Shown here one piece after another: positions 26,822-35,873 of a DNA stretch of 64,000 bases. The DNA lies in NCBI RefSeq assembly GCF_001612555.1, contig NZ_CP015110.1:2542001-2606000 (forward strand), in the 5' to 3' direction. Below the pieces are notes generated by a model that ran no database searches, was not told the DNA's origin, and worked only from the letters and a program-made list of their open reading frames with translations. The DNA is from Acinetobacter sp. TGL-Y2. Lineage in GTDB: Bacteria > Pseudomonadota > Gammaproteobacteria > Pseudomonadales > Moraxellaceae. The translations under genes and the position numbers were made by a program. Each line of letters begins with the position of its first letter. Positions within the stretch are counted from its first letter, which is position 1.

Positions 26822-28879
26822 GTGCGTAATATCTTAGTCACTAACGCCCTTCCATACGCCAATGGTCCTATCCATATGGGTCACTTACTCGGTTATATCC
26901 AAGCAGATATTTGGGTTCGTGCCATGCGTGCAATGGGTCATGACGTGACTTATGTCTGCGCGGATGATGCTCACGGTACGGCGATTATGCTGCGTGCTGA
27001 AGCCAACGGTATTTCACCAGAAGCGCAAATCGCTAATGTACAAAAAGAACATATTCGTGATTTTGACGGTTTTGGTGTTCATTTTGATCATTATGACTCG
27101 ACCAATAGCGAAGAAAATAAAAATCGCTCACAAGAGATTTATATCAAAAACCGTGAAGCAGGCAATATTGCAGTTCGCCCTGTTACCCAGTTATTTGATC
27201 CTGAAAAAAGCATGTTCTTATCGGATCGTTTTATTAAAGGCACCTGCCCGAAATGTAAAGCTGAAGATCAGTACGGCGACTCATGCGAAGTATGTGGTGC
27301 AACTTACAATGCCACCGAATTGTTGAATCCTAAATCGACTTTAAGCGGTGCTGCACCTGTAGAGAAATCTTCAGATCACTACTTCTTTAAACTGCCTAAC
27401 TTTGGTGAATATCTACAAAAATGGACCCGTGACGAAGGTCGCCTGCCTGTGTCGATTGCGAACAAGTTAGATGAATGGTTTGAAGCTGGTTTAAATGATT
27501 GGGACATCTCCCGTGATGCGCCTTATTTCGGTTTTGAAATTCCAGATGCACCAAACAAATACTTCTACGTTTGGGTCGATGCGCCTATAGGCTATATGTC
27601 GAGTTTTGAAAACTATATTAAAACCAAACGTCCAGAACTGAGCTTTGATGATTTCTGGAAAAAAGACTCGAAGAACGAGGTCTATCACTTCATTGGGAAA
27701 GACATCGTGTATTTCCATGCATTGTTCTGGCCTGCAATGCTTGAAGGTGCCAACTACCGTACGCCATCTGGTTTATTCGTCAATGGTTTCTTGACGGTGA
27801 ATGGTCAGAAGATGTCGAAGTCTCGCGGTACATTCATCAAAGCAGAAACGTATTTAGAGCATTTAAACCCAGAATATTTACGTTACTATTTTGCATCTAA
27901 ACTTTCTGACAAAGTTGAAGATTCTGACTTAAATCTTGATGATTTCGTTCAGAAAGTAAATTCGGACTTGGTGGGTAAAGTGGTGAACATTGCCAGTCGT
28001 TGTGCAAAATTCATCAACACTAAGTTTGATAACAAGTTAAGTGCTACTTGTGCAGAACCAGAACTCGTACAAAGCTTTATTGATGCGGGTAGCTCGATCG
28101 CCGCTCAATATGAAGCACGTGAATTCTCTGCTGCGATTCGTGAAATAATGTCTTTGGCGGATAAAGCCAACCAATATATTGATGAGAAAAAGCCTTGGGC
28201 TTTAGCAAAAATTGAAGGCGAAGAACAACAAGTGCATGACGTGTGCTCTGTTGGGATTAACTTGTTCCGTCAATTGGCAATTTACCTTGCGCCTGTATTG
28301 CCAACGCTTGCCGGGCAAGTTCAAGACTTCTTACAGTTAGACAGCTTTAACTTTGAATCTCGTAAGCAAATCTTAATCGGTCATGAAATTGCATTGTTCC
28401 AACCACTCATGCAACGTGTTGATCCGAAAGCTATGGCTGCGATGGTGGATGCATCTAAAGACTCTTTAGCTGCGCCTGCTGAAGCACCAAAAGCGGAAAA
28501 GAAAAAAGAGAAAGTTAAAGATAAGAAACCTGAACCTAAAGTCGGTGAAGCTGAGATCATCACGATTGAAGACTTTATGAAAATCGACCTGCGTGTCGCT
28601 GAAGTTCTTGAGGCTGCAACGGTTGAAGGTTCTGATAAACTTTTACAACTCACTTTAAATGTAGGTGAAGCTGAACCACGTAACGTATTTAGCGGTATTC
28701 GTGAGTTCTATGAGCCTCAAGACCTTAAAGGTAAATTGGTGGTGATGGTGGCAAACCTTGCACCACGTAAGATGCGTTTTGGGATCTCTAACGGTATGGT
28801 TTTAGCTGCGGGTAATGGTGACGGCGTTTGGGTGATTTCACCTGAATCTGGTGCTAAACCGGGTGATAAAGTTTCTTAA
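26822..28879 (+). CDS. metG: Methionyl-tRNA synthetase
   Basis: Class I aminoacyl-tRNA synthetase of 685 residues that charges tRNA-Met. The HIGH-type motif is HMGH at residues 18-21, and KMSKS sits in [11 protein letters not shown]. The zinc knuckle [18 protein letters not shown] lies at about 143-160. A charged Lys-rich linker (near 28,500) joins the core to a C-terminal tRNA-binding OB domain (from about 28,550, [17 protein letters not shown]), as in the long dimeric form. Translation starts at GTG (26822), after GAGAG. An IS30-family element begins 16 bp after the stop. Confidence 0.97.
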   Translation: MRNILVTNALPYANGPIHMGHLLGYIQADIWVRAMRAMGHDVTYVCADDAHGTAIMLRAEANGISPEAQIANVQKEHIRDFDGFGVHFDHYDSTNSEENKNRSQEIYIKNREAGNIAVRPVTQLFDPEKSMFLSDRFIKGTCPKCKAEDQYGDSCEVCGATYNATELLNPKSTLSGAAPVEKSSDHYFFKLPNFGEYLQKWTRDEGRLPVSIANKLDEWFEAGLNDWDISRDAPYFGFEIPDAPNKYFYVWVDAPIGYMSSFENYIKTKRPELSFDDFWKKDSKNEVYHFIGKDIVYFHALFWPAMLEGANYRTPSGLFVNGFLTVNGQKMSKSRGTFIKAETYLEHLNPEYLRYYFASKLSDKVEDSDLNLDDFVQKVNSDLVGKVVNIASRCAKFINTKFDNKLSATCAEPELVQSFIDAGSSIAAQYEAREFSAAIREIMSLADKANQYIDEKKPWALAKIEGEEQQVHDVCSVGINLFRQLAIYLAPVLPTLAGQVQDFLQLDSFNFESRKQILIGHEIALFQPLMQRVDPKAMAAMVDASKDSLAAPAEAPKAEKKKEKVKDKKPEPKVGEAEIITIEDFMKIDLRVAEVLEAATVEGSDKLLQLTLNVGEAEPRNVFSGIREFYEPQDLKGKLVVMVANLAPRKMRFGISNGMVLAAGNGDGVWVISPESGAKPGDKVS

Positions 28880-28895
28880 GATTTAGATTTTAGAT

Positions 28896-29943
28896 CTTAG
28901 ATTAGCACTTGAAGTGCAACACCATGTTCTTGGAGTAATACCTGACTCGGACTTTTAAATCCGAGTCTTTTTCTTGGGCGATGATTCAAACGCTTAGTAA
29001 TCTCTGAAATATATTCATCCGTGTAGTTATTTAGATCACTTCCTTTTCTGATGTATTGCCTGATCAGACCATTCGTATTCTCATTTGTGCCTCTCTGCCA
29101 TGCACTGTAAGGATCTGCAAAGTAGAATTCTATTTCCAGTTCATTCGCGATTTGTTCATGTAGGCTAAATTCCTTGCCATTATCAGCAGTAATCGTCTTT
29201 AACTTCTCTTTGATTGGAGCCAGCAAGTCAACAGTGGCTTCACAAACCGCCTGACTCTTGCGAGTGCTACATTTCTTTAACCAAAGATAGCCTGTTTTCC
29301 TATCTACAATTGAAACTAAAGACTGCTGCTGATTTTTGCCCACAATCGTATCTATTTCTAAATCACCAAAACGTGATCGCTTCTCAATGATGTGTGGCCT
29401 ATCGTGAATGCTTTTACGGTTACTGAGCATCCCACGAGTTTCTGGTTGTCCATACTTTCTTTTTCGTTGATTTCTAAAACGTAAATGAAGATAAAGACTG
29501 CCTCCTTTGAGTTTATCTTGCTGAATATATCGATAGATTGAATGCATACTGATAGCTACGTGAGAAGCGATTTGTTCGGGACTCCATTGCAAAGCAAGAT
29601 AGCTTTCGATCTGTTGCAATAGGGAGGAACTTACAGTTCTATGATTCGAGATATGGCGTCTTTTAGCCAGTTTATGAGCATGTTTAGCAAAGTAGCCATT
29701 TCTATTACGATTACGTTTGATCTCTCTACAAATTGTAGAGGGAGCACGAGCCAATCTGAGGGCAATATGACGCGTAGAAAAACCTTCGCGTAGTAATGTA
29801 TAAATCTGATATCTTTCTTCTTGGGTAAGATGAGTATAGTTCATGATGCAACTTTGACTTTGGTCGGTCTGGAAGCAGAATGCTATCTCATTTTACTTCC
29901 TACCTAAAATTAATCTCTGTTGCACTTCGTTTGAGAATCTAAG
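28896..29943. mobile_element. IS30-family insertion sequence, complete
   Basis: A 1,048-bp element with imperfect 26-bp terminal inverted repeats. The left end 28896-28921 starts CTTAGATT and ends GAAGTGCAACA; the right end 29918-29943 is its inverted copy, about 21 of 26 matching. The trinucleotide GAT lies directly outside both ends (28893-28895 and 29944-29946), a 3-bp target duplication as expected for the family. It holds one transposase gene whose stop codon lies inside the left repeat. It sits between metG and the terminator at 29,950. The family resembles IS18/ISAba125-type elements of Acinetobacter; the exact name is not assigned. Confidence 0.82.
28897..29844 (-). CDS. IS30-family transposase
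   Basis: A 315-residue DDE transposase that appears intact. The N-terminal helix-turn-helix region begins NYTHLTQEERYQIYTLLREG and contains RAPSTICREIKRN. The catalytic residues are in DLEIDTIVG (first Asp), TADNGKEF (second Asp) and the Glu of NENTNGLIRQYIRKGSD. Its C-terminus overlaps the left terminal repeat. No frameshift or stop is seen, so the element may still be mobile. Confidence 0.92.
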   Translation of the reverse strand: MNYTHLTQEERYQIYTLLREGFSTRHIALRLARAPSTICREIKRNRNRNGYFAKHAHKLAKRRHISNHRTVSSSLLQQIESYLALQWSPEQIASHVAISMHSIYRYIQQDKLKGGSLYLHLRFRNQRKRKYGQPETRGMLSNRKSIHDRPHIIEKRSRFGDLEIDTIVGKNQQQSLVSIVDRKTGYLWLKKCSTRKSQAVCEATVDLLAPIKEKLKTITADNGKEFSLHEQIANELEIEFYFADPYSAWQRGTNENTNGLIRQYIRKGSDLNNYTDEYISEITKRLNHRPRKRLGFKSPSQVLLQEHGVALQVLI

Positions 29944-29949
29944 GATAAT

Positions 29950-29980
29950 AAAAAGCCCCTCAAGTGAGGGGCTTTTTATT
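29950..29980. terminator. Bidirectional terminator at the end of the lipoprotein operon
   Basis: AAAGCCCCTC and GAGGGGCTTT form a strong 10-bp stem with flanking A and T runs, so it works both ways. It overlaps the stop region of the gene ending at 29979. Before the IS30 insertion it would have stood about 70 bp behind metG. Confidence 0.9.
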
Positions 29981-30659
29981 ATCTCTGAGGAGTTAATGTA
30001 TTCTGTGCAAAGTTTGGAGATCGAGGCCCATACAGCAAACCTTTTTGCTGACTTAAACGCGGTGAATACAATAAATGACTGACTGTACCCGACAACACAT
30101 AAGCTTTATCACTTAAATGATTCGAGATTTGGTCAACCAAAGCACCCACTAACATACCGACTAGACCAGCATTGTTATTGCCATTGGAAAGCACTTGTTT
30201 TTCAGTACCTTCCCAAAGTAGTTCACCAGTTTTTAAATCAACTAACTTCGCTTCGACAGCAACCGTTGCAACCGTTTGAATAACTTGATACTTCGAACCG
30301 TATTCTTTCACTTTTATATACAAGGCAGCATCAGCACCAAAAATCTCTTGCAGTTTTTTTGGACTAACCGTTTGTGCATCTGCTCCATTATAAACACCAT
30401 TTTCTTTGAACATGGTATCTACAACAGTAATTGGAAACACGTAGTAACCTGCTTCTGCAACAGGCATTATCACAGTCGACCAGCAACTATTGGTTGCACG
30501 AGTATCAGGTGACTCATTCACAGGTGGCATCACCAAAATAGATTTTGGCATGTTTGCAGTATAGGTACTTAAGTCACGTGTATTTTTAGGTGTCGCAGCA
30601 CAACCTGTTAATAAACCCACAACAGTAACCATTGCAAATAAAGTTTTTAAATTCTTCAT
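29979..30659 (-). CDS. DUF799-type lipoprotein (GNA1162-like)
   Basis: Exported lipoprotein of 226 residues with lipobox LLTGCAA. The core matches the DUF799 family (GNA1162 of Neisseria): PKSILVMPPVNESPDTRAT, then YYVFPITVVDTMFKENGVYN, and FGADAALYIKVKEYGSKYQV. An insert rich in Asn/Gly (SNGNNNAGLVGMLVGALVDQ) precedes the C-terminal region. The ATG overlaps the stop of the preceding gene by 4 bp and has AGGAG, so it is translationally coupled. It is the last gene of a three-lipoprotein operon with the CsgG-like and DUF4810 genes. Role unknown; the related fold (LpoB/TolB-N-like) suggests an outer-membrane-anchored regulator or assembly factor. Confidence 0.85.
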   Translation of the reverse strand: MKNLKTLFAMVTVVGLLTGCAATPKNTRDLSTYTANMPKSILVMPPVNESPDTRATNSCWSTVIMPVAEAGYYVFPITVVDTMFKENGVYNGADAQTVSPKKLQEIFGADAALYIKVKEYGSKYQVIQTVATVAVEAKLVDLKTGELLWEGTEKQVLSNGNNNAGLVGMLVGALVDQISNHLSDKAYVLSGTVSHLLYSPRLSQQKGLLYGPRSPNFAQNTLTPQR

Positions 30660-31033
30660 TTTTGCGCTCCTGTTGAGGTTTGACCTGTCATTTTGTGCAA
30701 TAAACGATCCATCAACACGGTCGATTCAGGATAGACCTGACGCTCAAGCTCAAAATATTGAATCGCACGCGGAGCATCATTCATATTTAAGTATTGCAGA
30801 CCCAAATGTGCATAAAGTCCCGGCGGAACCGCCAAGTTTTTAGCCTTTGCTTTTTCAACATCTTTTTCAAGTTTTAACACTTGATCTTGCGGCATCGCTT
30901 TCTCAGGTAAACTTAATGATAAATAAGTTTGCTGTGGAAACGCCCCCCAACTGTACAAAGGCTTTGGAGCAGTTGCACAACCCACTAAACTTAGCGAAAT
31001 AAGTCCACTAATTATTAGAAAAATAGATTTCAC
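30656..31033 (-). CDS. DUF4810-type lipoprotein
   Basis: Small lipoprotein of 125 residues with lipobox SLVGCAT, then KPLYSWGAFPQQTYLSLSLP and a helical, TPR-like stretch (AHLGLQYLNMNDAPRAIQYFELERQVYPES). The family always travels with the DUF799 and CsgG-like genes. It ends in a 4-bp overlap with the DUF799 gene and starts 12 bp behind the CsgG-like gene. Function unknown; the context suggests a shared complex at the outer membrane. Confidence 0.82.
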   Translation of the reverse strand: MKSIFLIISGLISLSLVGCATAPKPLYSWGAFPQQTYLSLSLPEKAMPQDQVLKLEKDVEKAKAKNLAVPPGLYAHLGLQYLNMNDAPRAIQYFELERQVYPESTVLMDRLLHKMTGQTSTGAQK

Positions 31034-31045
31034 AGAATAATCCTA

Positions 31046-31723
31046 TTACTTGTTTGACCATTTACCAGTTTGTAAATCAAGTACAAGATTATTAACTGCT
31101 TCACGTACAGCTAAATCTAAAACTTTACCATTTAGCGTTGAGTCATAAGAAGCGGTAGAACCAAATCCCAATACTTCACGCTCGCTTAACGCATACTCTC
31201 CAGCACCTTGCACAGAATGTACAATCTCAGCAGTTTTTACATCAACAATGTTTAAGTTGACTTTAGCGTAAGCAATTTGAGTTTTTCCACGACCCAATAC
31301 ACCAAACAGTTGATGATCACCGACTTCTTTACGACCAAACTCAGATACATCACCTGTTAATACAAAACGAGCACCCTTAATCGATTGCGCTGATTTGCTG
31401 AAACCTGATTCTTGTTGAAGTTCCGATAGGTTATCTCGGTTTAAAACCGAAAAATAACCTGTTTGTTGAAGATGCGTTTCTAGAATCGTTTTTGCCTGAC
31501 CACCTAAACGATCAACATTGTCTGAGAAAATACCACGCATATAGCTTGAACGATTGTCGAATTTACCAATCGATACCGGTGTTTTGACCCCTGTATATTT
31601 AACAGTCGCGGTTGCTGCTGTCACTTGAGGAGCTTGGATAGTTCTTGATGTCTCAGTCGTTGTACATGCTGATAATATTAAACTTGTAGAAAAGACAGCT
31701 AGTAATTGATTTTTCATTTTCAC
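31046..31723 (-). CDS. CsgG/HfaB-like lipoprotein, first gene of operon
   Basis: A 225-residue lipoprotein (lipobox SLILSACTTT) with the CsgG-family core: VKTPVSIGKFDNRSSYMRGIF, then LETHLQQTGYFSVLNRDNL, RFVLTGDVSEFGRK, and LNIVDVKTAEIVHSVQGAGE. CsgG forms the outer-membrane pore for curli, but this protein is shorter and no curli genes are seen, so it is more likely the CsgG homologue that accompanies DUF4810 and DUF799. It heads the operon 31723-29979. The gap upstream (31724-31821) holds an AT-rich likely promoter. Confidence 0.85.
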   Translation of the reverse strand: MKMKNQLLAVFSTSLILSACTTTETSRTIQAPQVTAATATVKYTGVKTPVSIGKFDNRSSYMRGIFSDNVDRLGGQAKTILETHLQQTGYFSVLNRDNLSELQQESGFSKSAQSIKGARFVLTGDVSEFGRKEVGDHQLFGVLGRGKTQIAYAKVNLNIVDVKTAEIVHSVQGAGEYALSEREVLGFGSTASYDSTLNGKVLDLAVREAVNNLVLDLQTGKWSNK

Positions 31724-31821
31724 TCAGTTTCATAATTACATTATAATTAAACATAATAATAACAATCCACGTCAGCAAAATAAATTAATTATTCGAATTA
31801 ATTTTAAACGCTCAAATATTA

Positions 31822-32916
31822 TCAACGCCGATCAATAAACTCCAAATACCCTCTACCCTCAGCCTTCTGCCCTTTAAACTCACCAATCCATTGATACGAA
31901 GAAACATAACCCGCAGCCAAACCATAACAATACGGCGTGTCCACCACAGCAAGAATATCTAAGACGATCTCCCCCTCATGATGCACCAACCAACGAAACG
32001 ACTGCGGTACTTCCATGGCATGACCATCAGGCGTCATCAAAGGCTGTACTTTTAAAGCGATCACTTCAAAGTCAGCTTGCTCATACTGAGTCGACGTACC
32101 ATCCACATGACGATACGACACGGCGGTATATGCAGGCTCACCCGCAAAACCAATAAATGCTAAAACCAACTGCTCTTCAGCATTCAAATTAATCACCTGA
32201 TAACTAAATGAGTTTAAAGGCAAGCGAAATTGAGCCGGTACAAATGCTTTGGGTAGCATAGACACAGCGAAAGCCTTCCAATGCTCAAGCGTACACAAAC
32301 CCGATATTGAAATGGTTTTGCCTTGCTGCATCAGCGTGCCTTCATACTGCATCAATACACTAAAATGGTGATACAACGAACTATGCGCAAACCACGTCAG
32401 CGCTTTAGTTGGAGTTAAGGTCAGATCAACTTTTAAATCTTCCAAGTTAGAGACAAGGCGATAATTGCCATCTTCCCCATATAAAGCAGAGTCTTCAGCA
32501 AAATCGATCCGAAATGGTGACTGCTGGAACTTTAATTGATGCTCAATGTCATAAATTTTATACGCATCTTTTGTTTGAGACAGCGCTGTACCATGCACCA
32601 AAGTTGCTGTATTTTCAGGCGCTAAACTCGTCAGCTTTGGCGAAACTTGGGTGATCTTGGCGCCAACATCGCCAATCACGGAAGCATAGGACAAATAACG
32701 ATAAGGCTCAGGCAAGTCAGGAATCATAATTCCATAATGAGTACTGGCAAATTGAGCATGAAACACGTGCGCATCAAAATTATAATCACGTGACAGAGAG
32801 GCCTGCCGATGTGCAGGCACAGCGCCCAATAACTTGGTACCCAATTGCCCAAGACGGTATTTTATTTTTTGTTGTGCAGTTCTGTTTGACGGTGTACTGC
32901 TTAAAAGTGAATGCAT
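31822..32916 (-). CDS. Unknown conserved protein, DUF6670-like
   Basis: A 364-residue soluble protein with no signal peptide. It looks beta-rich, with motifs such as FASTHYGIMIPDLPEPYRYL, SLYHHFSVLMQYEGTL and a C-terminal GEFKGQKAEGRGYLEFIDRR. That last segment resembles lipocalin-like/AttH-type domains. I believe it matches the family DUF6670 but could not check. There is no operon partner: a separate promoter region lies on each side. Function unknown. Confidence 0.65.
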   Translation of the reverse strand: MHSLLSSTPSNRTAQQKIKYRLGQLGTKLLGAVPAHRQASLSRDYNFDAHVFHAQFASTHYGIMIPDLPEPYRYLSYASVIGDVGAKITQVSPKLTSLAPENTATLVHGTALSQTKDAYKIYDIEHQLKFQQSPFRIDFAEDSALYGEDGNYRLVSNLEDLKVDLTLTPTKALTWFAHSSLYHHFSVLMQYEGTLMQQGKTISISGLCTLEHWKAFAVSMLPKAFVPAQFRLPLNSFSYQVINLNAEEQLVLAFIGFAGEPAYTAVSYRHVDGTSTQYEQADFEVIALKVQPLMTPDGHAMEVPQSFRWLVHHEGEIVLDILAVVDTPYCYGLAAGYVSSYQWIGEFKGQKAEGRGYLEFIDRR

Positions 32917-33230
32917 GTATTGCTCAGGGAGAATGAGATACTTATACAGTACTTATATGATGATTTGATGTTCATAGCCAATCAGGACTTGAGAATGTGA
33001 TTAGGGGTCATACTCTAGTTTTTGTAGGACAATTTTTTTAAGTTAGAACATTTAAATCAGAACAGATTTTTAAATGGATGCACTTTTTCTGATCTAAGAA
33101 ACCAGTCACAAGCATTTGAAACGAGCTGGTTTTATTTCATTTTTTTAATTTGAAGAGCGATGATTGCATAAGGCGTATTCCATGCCACTGACTTGGTAAC
33201 GCTTATTTCATAACGTTCATTTCATATTAC
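32917..33230. other. 314-bp gap with 14-bp period repeats
   Basis: Mostly AT-rich. At 33202-33240 three 11-bp copies (CTTATTTCATA, TTCATTTCATA, CTTATTTCATA) recur every 14 bp; the last contains the stop codon of the LysE-type gene. A weak hairpin (AAACCAG and CTGGTTT, near 33,099-33,132) may terminate that gene. I see no gene in it. Confidence 0.6.
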
Positions 33231-33854
33231 TTATTTCATACCAAAGATCAGCTTTAAACCCAGCACCGTCATCACTACACCTGCACCACGATCAAATACC
33301 GCTTTAAACTTGAGATAAACACGGCGTGGTTTTTCTGCAGACAATGCCACAGCAACCAATGAGCACCATCCAGCATCAATAAAGAAGCATAACAATGGCA
33401 ATACGAAGTAATAATAGGTCGGAATGTCTTTGGGTAACAAGGCAGTAAAAATACTAGCCAAGACAATCGCAATTTTAGGATTTGCCAATTGCGTGATTAA
33501 ACCCGTGGTGAATGCACGACGAAAAGACATTTGCGATGATACAGCTTGATCCACTTCAATCGGCTCTTTAGCATGTTTAATGATTTTATAGGCAAGCCAT
33601 AAGAGGTATAGACCACCGCATATCTTTAACGCTAAATACGCTGAAGGCACAGCCAGCAATAAAGCCTGTAAGCCCAGTACTGCAAGTAGTCCAAATATCG
33701 CAGCGCCAGTACCTGTACCAAATGCGGTATATAAACCATGCTTACGCGAAATCGCAATTGAATTTTTAGCCACATAAATAGAGGTCGGCCCAGGACTCAT
33801 CGCACCTAACATGAGGGCAAATGCAATTGATCCTAAAATCCAAAATGATTCCAC
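33231..33854 (-). CDS. LysE-family translocator
   Basis: Inner-membrane exporter of 207 residues with about six hydrophobic segments. The signature FALMLGAMSPGPTSIYVAKN near the N-terminus is typical of LysE/RhtB exporters. It starts at GTG (33854), with weak Shine-Dalgarno sequence. It is distant from the family member at 22060 and not part of an operon. Substrate unknown; amino acids or related metabolites are likely. Confidence 0.85.
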   Translation of the reverse strand: MESFWILGSIAFALMLGAMSPGPTSIYVAKNSIAISRKHGLYTAFGTGTGAAIFGLLAVLGLQALLLAVPSAYLALKICGGLYLLWLAYKIIKHAKEPIEVDQAVSSQMSFRRAFTTGLITQLANPKIAIVLASIFTALLPKDIPTYYYFVLPLLCFFIDAGWCSLVAVALSAEKPRRVYLKFKAVFDRGAGVVMTVLGLKLIFGMK

Positions 33855-34044
33855 CGCGACACCATAACCCGATTTGATTCTGGCAATTCTATAGATTTAA
33901 AAATTGAATATCTCGCTATATTTCAATTCATTTTTACAATTTTACCGAGTATTTCACTAAAAATTGATTGAATCGCCTATTCATTCAATGCATGATCAAT
34001 GAATTACAGCATTTTTAGATTAGAACTTTGAGATTAGAACAAAG

Positions 34045-34500
34045 ATGAAATTAGCCGAAGCTTTATTGCTCCGTAGTGACCTTCAAACCAAATTGGCATC
34101 CTTACAACAACGTATTAATAACAATGTGTTAATTCAAGAGGGTGACCAACCCAGTGAAGATGCCAATGCATTGATTCAAGAAGCATTCGCAGTCAATCAA
34201 CAATTGCATCAACTGATTCAGCGGATTCATTTCACAAATACACAGGCAAAATCGATTGAAGGAAATGATTTACTGACGGTACTGAATCAACGAGATTTGC
34301 TCACCCAGCAACATCGTGTATTACAGCAAGCGATTGATAGCTCTCGACGTGAAAATGGTCGTTATAGCTCCAGTGAAATCCGTTGGGTGAAAACCATTTC
34401 GGTTGCGGACTTACAAAAGCAAGCCGATGCCATCAGTCAGCAACTCCGAAAAAACAACTTGGAAATTCAAGCCTCCAATTGGCAAGTTGAATTAGTATAG
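34045..34500 (+). CDS. DIP1984-like helical protein
   Basis: A 151-residue protein, mostly alpha-helical, beginning MKLAEALLLRSDLQTKLASL. The conserved region near the C-terminus reads SSRRENGRYSSSEIRWVKTI. It matches the family called DIP1984 (DUF6847), sometimes annotated as septicolysin-like without good evidence. It is cytosolic with no signal peptide. Function unknown, and neighbours offer no hint. Confidence 0.8.
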   Translation: MKLAEALLLRSDLQTKLASLQQRINNNVLIQEGDQPSEDANALIQEAFAVNQQLHQLIQRIHFTNTQAKSIEGNDLLTVLNQRDLLTQQHRVLQQAIDSSRRENGRYSSSEIRWVKTISVADLQKQADAISQQLRKNNLEIQASNWQVELV

Positions 34501-34537
34501 ATCACTCAAATTCAGAGCTTATCTCTGTAACCAGTTC

Positions 34538-34706
34538 GGGCATATTGGGCGAGTACACAGCCTTTTATTCGTTTGTAAGGCTTTAATTCAACAAACGATT
34601 GCAGAAGTAAAACGTCTACTTCAAAAGCTTACAACGCTGACGTCGCACACTGCATCTGTTATCTTTTACAAGGTACTTTTCACGACCACGTACTGACAAT
34701 ATGCCC
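34538..34706. repeat. Paired inverted repeat enclosing two hairpins
   Basis: GGGCATATTG at 34538-34547 and its exact complement CAATATGCCC at 34697-34706 lie about 150 bp apart. Both are followed inward by AGTAC-like bases, so the ends match over roughly 15 positions. Between them lie two small hairpins: AGCCTT/AAGGCT (34559-34582) and GAAGTA/TACTTC (34604-34622). This could be a structured RNA, a MITE-like remnant, or chance. Confidence 0.4.
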
Positions 34707-34770
34707 ACCCTATTTTTCTCGTCTTAGTGCACAAATAATTAAAGGCAGCTAAACCATCATCATATAAAGT

Positions 34771-34980
34771 TTAAGGTACTGAATTCACCTGAACCGCATT
34801 CAGGGCCTGATGTGGATCTGCTAATATATAGTCATGGTCATGGACTGGCACTCCACCAATAATCATGGTTCTTAGCTCAGTTTTGGGTTTATTTAAGCTG
34901 TCTTTTGCATCACAGCCTGTAATAAACACGACAAACATCAGCATGAATATTTGTATGAGTATTCGGGATCGCTTTTGCAT
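34771..34980 (-). CDS. Small lipoprotein, unknown function
   Basis: A 69-residue lipoprotein with a hydrophobic signal and lipobox VVFITGCDA. The short mature part contains MIIGGVPVHDHDYI, a His/Asp-rich patch that could bind metal; nothing more can be said. It lies 82 bp before the end of the M15-type gene on the same strand. Confidence 0.6.
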   Translation of the reverse strand: MQKRSRILIQIFMLMFVVFITGCDAKDSLNKPKTELRTMIIGGVPVHDHDYILADPHQALNAVQVNSVP

Positions 34981-35062
34981 ATTCCACCCTCTTTATTCTT
35001 TTACATCTTCAGCATAGCACCTTTGTTTGTTTTTTCACCATATTTAATCAACATGCGTGATC

Positions 35063-35791
35063 TTATGATTTAGATTGAATGATACAAGGTGATGAAATTG
35101 ACTTATAGCCGATCCCCCATGTTCGATAGCCTTGAGTATCAATATGAAATCTTTGCTTGCCATAAATGCCTAAACCGAGTGCATGACGCTTGCCTTCTTT
35201 ACGCCAAAAGTGACAGAGCTGTTGCTCAATCATTTGATTATCTGCATAGGGCTGTTTATGCGCATCTAGGGTTTGAAAATCTACTGCGTAGTTCTTTAAA
35301 TGCTGACTGCCTTTTGCGCCATGTACACAATCATTGGCTTCGCGACTTCGATAAACTGACACGATTTTGTAGTGTTCAAATAGCCCATTGAGCTGTAATT
35401 TTTCAATCAACTCTAAGGTCGGCAGCAAATTTTTCCAATAGTCTTGCGGTGGCAAACTAAATCGAAACTGAGCACAGTCAGCGTTTAATGGATGCGAGTT
35501 AAAAGTCAGCTCATATAAAGTAGGTGCTTGCTTCAAATGAGATGAAAAATAACGCTGATACTGCTGTAATTTCTCTGGATCTTGCGTTTTCTTCCACTGC
35601 TCAAATTGTTCTAAATATTTTTGGTCGGAGGGCTGACTCGCCTGCTTGGAAGTATTTTCTGTATCACTTGATGATTCTGTAGTCGATTGGGGTTGGCAGG
35701 CCATGAGACTTGAGCAGGCCATAAACAGCAGTATAGTATTGATTTTATAGTGATGGATTTTACAGCTTTTGTTTTTATTATTTTTGGTCAT
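35063..35791 (-). CDS. M15-type peptidase-like lipoprotein (D-Ala-D-Ala carboxypeptidase fold)
   Basis: A 242-residue lipoprotein. The ATG at 35791 (MTKNNKNK) has AAGAGA upstream; a TTG four codons before is less likely. Lipobox SSLMACQ is followed by a Ser/Thr-rich linker. The catalytic half shows the M15 pattern: YRSREANDCVHGAKGSQHLKN includes a His ligand, YAVDFQ the Asp, and GIYGKQRFHIDTQG the second His. The usual SxHxxGxAxD motif appears as SQHLKNYAVD, with Gly replaced by Asn. It probably acts on peptidoglycan or a related peptide in the periplasm. Confidence 0.78.
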   Translation of the reverse strand: MTKNNKNKSCKIHHYKINTILLFMACSSLMACQPQSTTESSSDTENTSKQASQPSDQKYLEQFEQWKKTQDPEKLQQYQRYFSSHLKQAPTLYELTFNSHPLNADCAQFRFSLPPQDYWKNLLPTLELIEKLQLNGLFEHYKIVSVYRSREANDCVHGAKGSQHLKNYAVDFQTLDAHKQPYADNQMIEQQLCHFWRKEGKRHALGLGIYGKQRFHIDTQGYRTWGIGYKSISSPCIIQSKS

Positions 35792-35873
35792 GTTTCTCTT
35801 CAAGTCTTAATTATTTTGGAATCTGTTACGCTATTCTATACACTTCGTAGATTCTTTCTTATTACTTGATTGT

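Noticed and set aside
28881..28900. TTTAGATTTTAGATCTTAGATT-like repeats as a tandem array
   Set aside because: Only a few irregular copies; part is explained by the IS30 terminal repeat starting at 28896.
31046..31723. Curli secretion (CsgG) system
   Set aside because: The protein is shorter than CsgG and no csgA/B/E/F genes are present; it belongs to the DUF4810/DUF799 trio.
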